DNA of 64,000 nt. Origin: Gnetum montanum. Taxonomy: Eukaryota > Streptophyta > Gnetopsida > Gnetales > Gnetaceae. Below the pieces are notes generated by a model that worked only from the letters and a program-made list of their open reading frames with translations, was not told where the DNA came from and ran no database searches. The DNA lies in contig MNCI01023604.1 of the NCBI GenBank assembly GCA_015680685.1, positions 158,268 through 222,267 of the forward strand, read 5' to 3'. The first letter of the stretch is position 1; every line of letters begins with the position of its first letter. A program made the translations under genes and the position numbers. Below, piece after piece: positions 59,061 through 64,000 of the stretch.

Positions 59061-61080
59061 CCTTTCAACTTAATCGTGGGAGAGATAGCCAACCATGGTA
59101 ATTAGTAAAAGTGGCTCTTCAATTTTTCTACTTTTCTATTTTACTTTTTTTTTTTTTTTACACTTTCTTTATGTTTACAATTTTTTTTTATACTTTCTTT
59201 GTTTTTATACCTTTTTGTATTACCCTTTATTATTATTTTTCAGATTTTTGTTTTACAACATCTTTACTATGTCTTAAATTTCTTGAATATCTTATAATTT
59301 CTTTTATATTTTACTTTATTTATGGAGTGTTTTCTTATTGGTTTCTAATAAATTACTTTGTTGCCAATAAGACATAGTGATGTTGTAGTTGTTTGCTAAT
59401 GGTGGTTTCTACTTAATGTTTTTGGTTGCTAATGTCTAGTGTCTATTTTTGAATTTTGATGATTGATGACTAAGATATGGTTTCTTTTTCATGGAATAGG
59501 TAGTGAGTCCACATCATCCACCCATTTACAAACTCTATGATCTTCTTGGTTTTTGAAGGTATGTAGTCCCTTTATCATTAATTAAACTTTAACAAACCTG
59601 TGACCTTGGTAATTTTCAAACATGGGAAAGATTCAAAGGTTTGCAAAGGATATGACTTCAAGGGGATTCAATTCTTTTTATGCCTTTCTACTTACTCAAG
59701 TTTGATTTTGTTTTCATGGATTTCTTACCATTTCATGTTGACCAATAACAAGAATTTAATAATATTTGGATGGTGTTGTTCCCATCCAAAAATCCATAAA
59801 AATATAAAACCCAAAAAAAACATGATGGGAATTCAAAGAACTTTCCTTAGATAAAATAATGGACTACAAGCACTTGTTATGAAACTAAAAAGACATGTTA
59901 CCAATGACTAAAGGTCCCCTTTAACTAAGGCCCTTTCTCACATCCTACTTCTCTTTTCTTCTCAAATAAGGAATGGTGATTGATTTTTAGGAGCATTCTT
60001 ATGACTTAAGAAGGTGTTTTGGTCTTAGTGTGGCAATGCAAAGTCATTGAAAGTGGTTGGTTTTGATCTAGACTAAGGATGAACTTTATCTGATCATTTA
60101 ACCATGAAATCCACAAGGGACTTCTTGTGACCATGATTAGGAACTCCATTTCATGTTCTCTCTCATCCTTCAATGCTTTTCATAATTTACCTCACTACTA
60201 GTTTCCATGTCATGTTCGATGTCTTAGTTTGATATATTGAAATTCTTAGGTAGATTCTTCCAAATTCAGTCCTTAACTTTTTATAATCCTTGATCAACTG
60301 TGGGGTCCATGAACTCCTTGGTTTGAGGATATGCAAGGACAAAAAGGACCTATGCCTACTATGGAGAGAACCCAATTGCATGTCTTTTGGTTGGGTTAGT
60401 TAAGTTCCTTATCCCTAGGCATTTTCATAATCAAATCTTTCATGCCCCCATTGTGCATCCAACTGTATGTTCCCTAAAGCATATTTATCCATTGCAATTT
60501 CATTCTCCCATAAATTCTACAATTTTGTGAATTTCCTAGCCCTCTTTTAATGTTTTCATCATGTTCATGGCTTTTCTAGCTCTCTATGGATCCCAATTTC
60601 ATGTCCAAACTCGTCATAATTTTAGAAATATTAAAGTGAAAAATTTTCTCCTATAACTCCATTAACAAGACCTTATACATGCATCCCACTTGTCAACGAG
60701 ACCTTATTAATGTAAGGTAAAAATCCTATAAATATGCCTGAACACTTAGTAATTTTTCACATTTTTTCATAAACGAGGAAGGAGTTTTTGAATTTTTCAG
60801 AGCTAATAACTTGTCAAGAGCCATATCTTCCTACCCATTTGTCCAATTGAGTCCACTCTTTGCCCTATTGCTATTAGAGGTAAACTCTTCATCATGGGCG
60901 ACACAAACCTTAAGGTTTTGATAGAAAATTTTTTGGAATTTTCTAACTCCCACAAAGTTTTAACAAAGAAATCAACATTAAAACATGAAATTATAAGAGT
61001 TAAATGCTTCCAACAAACTCTTGTGACATTCTAAGTTAAAAATTATTAAAATAATAATAAAATAATCAATCTACCATGGT
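59061..61080 (+). other. Long non-coding region of element C
   Basis: Collinear with 25044-27000 in element A. Very T-rich at 59140-59260. Landmarks AGTGAGTCCACATCATCCACCC (59502), GGGAATTCAAAGAAC (59827), CCTTTAACTAAGGCCCTTTC (59919), CCCAATTGCATG (60370). Short readings here are Phe/Leu artefacts of the T-tracts. Confidence 0.65.
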
Positions 61081-61149
61081 CCAAACATAGCCTAAGTGTA
61101 ACAGCCCAAGGAGACAAGGTACTAAAATGTTATACGTTACACATTGAAT

Positions 61150-61413
61150 GCTAATGCTTGGTTATGTTTTGACCATAGATGACATTTAAAGGAAAGCATG
61201 TGCAAGAAGGAGGACCATCCCAAGAAAGGGACAAATGACCATGAATAGGAAGGTGCTAAGAACAACCACATGAGAAAGTAGAGATGCATACAATGAGACC
61301 TCTTCATGAGGAGTCAAAGGTGGAATGTATCTAGCATATTCTCGAAAAAGTAGCCGTAATAGAACAATCTCATTGAGATGAGGCACTAGAGCCTAGACTG
61401 AACCTTGAGGTTA
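61150..61413 (+). pseudogene. Start of the family-specific 3' ORF in element C
   Basis: One plus frame reads MRPLHEESKVECI, HILEKVAVIEQS, DEALEPRLNLEV up to the insertion of element I at 61413, with a TAG and TGA at likely Gln/Arg codons. It aligns with EELKLESFQ...RLRSNLKV in element A. The rest should lie on the far side of element I. Confidence 0.55.
61409..61413. repeat. Candidate target duplication of element I (GGTTA), left copy
   Basis: Five bases directly before TGATGAGCGG. The right copy is outside the window. Confidence 0.45.
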
Positions 61414-62387
61414 TGATGAGCGGTGAGGTACCCCTACAATCAACCATACGAATATGAGCATTTCATGCACGATCTAGTAGAATTCCAAGGACTAAGTGCT
61501 TATGCGCCCTTGTGGAACAAGGATGGGTTGGTTGATCATTGTCTTCCCAAGCTTACTTGTATGTCACAATTGTATGATTAAGTAAGCTTGAGGCATATGA
61601 TTGTTATAGCTTTTATGTTTTTATGTCCTACGCTAGTAGGAAAGGAGAGAGATAACTAAGTGAGTAATTTAAATTAACTACTCACTAACTAAGTTCTAAC
61701 TAATCCTAACACCAGCATCCATTCCCACTTGCCATACACATCCTAAACTAATGCAACGCTACTGGGATTACCAAATGCTAATCATTACTGGGTTACGAAG
61801 TGTTACACGCATGCTCAAAGTGGTCATGCTTGTGTAATTTAATGATGTGCTTAATTGATCAAAATGAATTGTTGTGCTAATAATAGAAATGTAATGTGCA
61901 TAAAATAAAATAAATGCATAAGAAAATAAAATAAAATAAATGCGTAAGAAAACAAAAATCAAGTGCTACAAGGATGAATCAAAGAGCTTGTCTTTATTGC
62001 CGTACACAAGGTGTGCTCAGGTACACAATGCTCAAATAATGATCCATCCACACTTAGACCTCCTACTACAGTCACTTGGAAAATACTCTAAATTTCAAAC
62101 AAATTGCAAGAATTTATCTACTTGACTACTAAAAGACTTCTTTTCAATTGTGTGCTTGGGCACTGTATCTATAGACTTGGAAGCAACTACTCTAATAATT
62201 AGAGTAACCACTCTAATAATTAGAATAACTGCTAAAGTAACTACTAGAGTAACCACTCTAATAATTAGAATAACTGGTAAAGTAACTGCTAGAGTAAACA
62301 CTCTAATAATTAGAGTAACTGATAGAGTAACCACTAGAGTAACTACTCTAATAATTAGAATAACTGCTAGAGTAACTACTCTCATCA
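61414..62387 (-). repeat. 3' LTR of element I (974 bp)
   Basis: Plus strand starts TGATGAGCGGTGAGG and ends CTCATCA. AACCATACGAAT, AGCATTT and GAATTCCAAGGACTAA are shared with the C LTR (inverse), and GGGATTACCAAATGC with all family LTRs. It is longer than the others because of the repeat array at 62189-62385. Confidence 0.88.
62189..62385. repeat. Palindromic minisatellite in the U3 of the element I LTR
   Basis: Five copies of CTCTAATAATTAGA (starting about 62190, 62211, 62257, 62301, 62347), within units of about 45 bases that also contain AACTGCTAGAGTAACTACT. Each core is a near-palindrome (ACTCTAAT/ATTAGAGT around one base). No similar array is in the other LTRs. Confidence 0.9.
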
Positions 62388-62406
62388 TACCCCCATGACT
62401 AAATGA
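62388..62406 (-). other. Polypurine tract of element I
   Basis: The minus strand reads CATTTAGTCATGGGGGTA directly before the LTR. Confidence 0.8.
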
Positions 62407-62611
62407 AAACTTATCCTCGAGTTCCTTACAAAATATTGGGAAGGTGTGGGATCATTGACTAATTGACAACTGATGGTGGAATGGGATGAAAAACTCAATG
62501 TGCCCAGTGAATAGATCAATAAGCATATGAAAACATTAGTGTTCATGACCATTGCAGTGAACACTCGTACATAAATGAAATCCAAGCCTTTATTTAGCAA
62601 CTCGAAGAGAA

Positions 62612-62628
62612 AGAGAGAGAGAGAGAGA
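62612..62628. repeat. (GA)n microsatellite
   Basis: Run of alternating GA within the internal region of element I. Confidence 0.85.
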
Positions 62629-64000
62629 AAGATGATGGAGCATGTTACTGCCAATGCCAAGATTGCACCTTCCATTGTTTATCCATAGCCATACCACCAA
62701 ACTTGCTCCTTTAGTAAATTCTCCAGTTCCAATCCATGCTAAGTGCTTCCTCCAAGCCCAGTGCATTATTTGTATGATCGCCATCTACACACATAATGCA
62801 GTCACAAATGAGCAAGGATAGATATTCTACAATGTAGTTGATACCTTGCCTCGATATGAAGCACATTGGTTGAGTTGTAGTTATGGTAGAAACTAGTTCA
62901 GAGATTTATCACTGGTAACTACCCAAGGTTTAGGGGTTAGGAAATTAGTAAAATGGAAAAAATTGAAGAATTTATGCTAGGGCCCCCATGACTAAGAGCA
63001 AACCTCTGATAACTATAAGATGGAAAAACATGAGGAACAAGAAATATGAAAAACATCAAAAACAATGTCAATAAAATGGATGCCATGGATGGGGATGAAA
63101 CAAGAAATGATTGATTGTAGAAAATGTTTAAGGAAAAGAAGTTAACAATTGCACCAGAAAAGAAATCCCAATGGGTCCCCCCCAAAGCAGGCTCATGCCT
63201 TTTATGCCCTAACAAACCCACAAAACAAAGAGTCCATAGGCTCTAGGAATGTCATTTGGAAGCAAGAGTTAAAAACTTACCCACAAGAATTCACCAAAGA
63301 AAAATAATGCATCAACCCATAAATAGGCTGATGATAGAATTGGCAATGAGGTGTAAAAATGGGAAGAAAGATGGAGAAGAGAGAATGGAATGGAATCCCA
63401 AGAACAAGGTTGTGTAAATTCCCTTGTGTATTTCATGGTTAATGTAACTGAGTAGAACTCATCCAAAATCCAAACTCAAACAAACCACACCCACTGACCT
63501 CACATCAACACACTTGACCAATCCATTTACTTGAAGCAACAAGAATGCTTCCACAAAGAGTCACCACCATTCTGAGGAGAGTGAGATGGAGAGGCAGGAA
63601 GCGAGAAAGGGCCTTAGTTAAAGGGAACCTTCAGGCATGGGTAACATGTATTTCTAGTTCTATAACCAATTCTTGTAGCCCATATTACTTTATTATGTCT
63701 AAGGGATGTGCATTGAATTCTCACATCTTTTTTTTGTGTGAGAACCACACCATGCAAAGACTTATTTTTATTCACTCAGCTTCCCGATTTTTAAACAATG
63801 TTAGAATGGCAGAAAACCTAAGAAAAAGCATTCAAGCACCCAAGAGAATGGCCAGCACAAACGCATCAAATTGAGGAATTGTACAATTCCAAGCCAAAAG
63901 AGACCATAGAGTTGTATGGATGAGTGGACATTGTGGACTCATTGACTGTTTTACCAAAAGAACCATACCTTAATATCAGCATCATAATTCAAAGGTAAAA

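Larger units (their letters stand above)
52001..61413 (+). mobile_element. Element C: most complete Athila/Tat-like gypsy copy, 3' end displaced by element I
   Basis: Order: 5' LTR, tRNA-Asp-type primer site, leader, gag, protease, RT, RNase H, integrase, long non-coding region and the start of the 3' ORF. At 61413 it is interrupted by the minus-strand LTR of element I. The remaining 3' ORF, polypurine tract and 3' LTR should resume beyond the right edge. It is the reference for reading A, B, D and G. Confidence 0.9.
61414..64000 (-). mobile_element. Element I: 3' end of an A/C-family element nested in C (runs off the window)
   Basis: 3' LTR (61414-62387), polypurine tract (62388-62406), then on the right an internal region. 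63595-63780 carries the same non-coding landmarks as B and C (GGCCTTAGTTAAAGGG, GCATGGGTAACATGT, ATTATGTCTAAGG), read on the minus strand. No coding sequence of I is recognisable in the window, and no 3' ORF is seen between the non-coding region and the tract, so that ORF is deleted or unrecognisable here. Confidence 0.82.

Noticed and set aside
59095-59377. Phe/Leu-rich readings as membrane proteins
   Set aside because: They come from T-tracts in the non-coding region of element C; no start context or conservation.
61414-62387. 3' LTR of element C
   Set aside because: Opposite orientation to C and followed on its right by its own polypurine tract; it belongs to a nested minus-strand element.
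62095-62388. Long repetitive readings (LIIRV repeats) on both strands as a repeat protein
   Set aside because: They are translations of the palindromic U3 minisatellite within an LTR.
62095-62390. CRISPR array
   Set aside because: Repeats and spacers are the same low-complexity material, spacing is irregular, and the surroundings are a plant LTR.
1-64000. Endogenous plant pararetrovirus (caulimovirid) origin of the RT pieces
   Set aside because: All RT pieces have gypsy-type contexts (integrase or LTRs nearby, no movement protein seen); E and F alone are short, but their motifs fit chromoviruses.
1-64000. tRNA or rRNA genes
   Set aside because: No cloverleaf with A/B boxes and no rRNA core sequence was recognised; tRNA-like words are the LTR primer sites.

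Overview
The window reads as nuclear DNA of a seed plant: AT-rich, almost without intact genes, and packed with old, broken LTR retrotransposons of the Ty3/gypsy superfamily. In-frame stops in the old coding stretches are very often TAG or TGA where the family has Gln (CAG) or Arg (CGA), as expected from long decay of methylated CHG and CG sites. The large share of ancient, nested, still recognisable elements suggests a large, slowly turning-over genome such as a gymnosperm; that is an inference. I found no tRNA, rRNA, CRISPR or intact long gene.

Layout. 1-2760 (+): gag-bearing element (M). 2831-6640 (-): gag plus LTR/leader of another element (K). 6830-10345 (-): element J, two LTR-like ends around one decayed ORF. 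10346-14385 and 25039-30735 (+): element A, an Athila/Tat-like gypsy element split by element D (14386-25038, -), which has two LTRs and a matching 5-bp target duplication (ATAGT). 30745-31480 (+): RT fragment of another gypsy lineage (N). About 31490-33590 (+): LTR and leader related to K (L). 33600-37090 (-): protease-RT-RNase H-integrase remnant of the A/C family (B). 37100-37950: LTR-like sequence. 38930-41560 (-): two chromovirus-like RT/RNase H fragments (F, E) separated by an LTR-like block. 44460-44880 (+): gag fragment (H). 46894-49890 (-): element G (LTR, PPT, 3' ORF, RT scrap). 49892-50388: solo-LTR-like block. 50588-52000 (-): four exon-like blocks of an unrecognised decayed host-type gene. 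52001-61413 (+): element C, the most complete copy, whose 5' LTR sits inside the first exon-like block. 61414-64000 (-): 3' part of element I, inserted in C.

A, B, C, D, G and I belong to one family. Its features are 5'-TGATGA...TCATCA-3' LTRs of about 0.8-1 kb, a tRNA-Asp-type primer site, a polypurine tract around CATGGGGGTA, gag-protease-RT-RNase H-integrase, a long conserved non-coding stretch, and a further coiled-coil-rich ORF before the 3' LTR. D carries gag and protease but no RT, RNase H or integrase, so it looks like a non-autonomous derivative mobilised in trans.

The two most useful observations are the nested insertions that can be resolved to the base, and the exon-intron remnant at 50588-52000. 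Its blocks, joined at canonical GT/AG sites, largely keep one reading frame and its stops fit base decay. All boundaries and homologies were read by eye; none was confirmed by database search.
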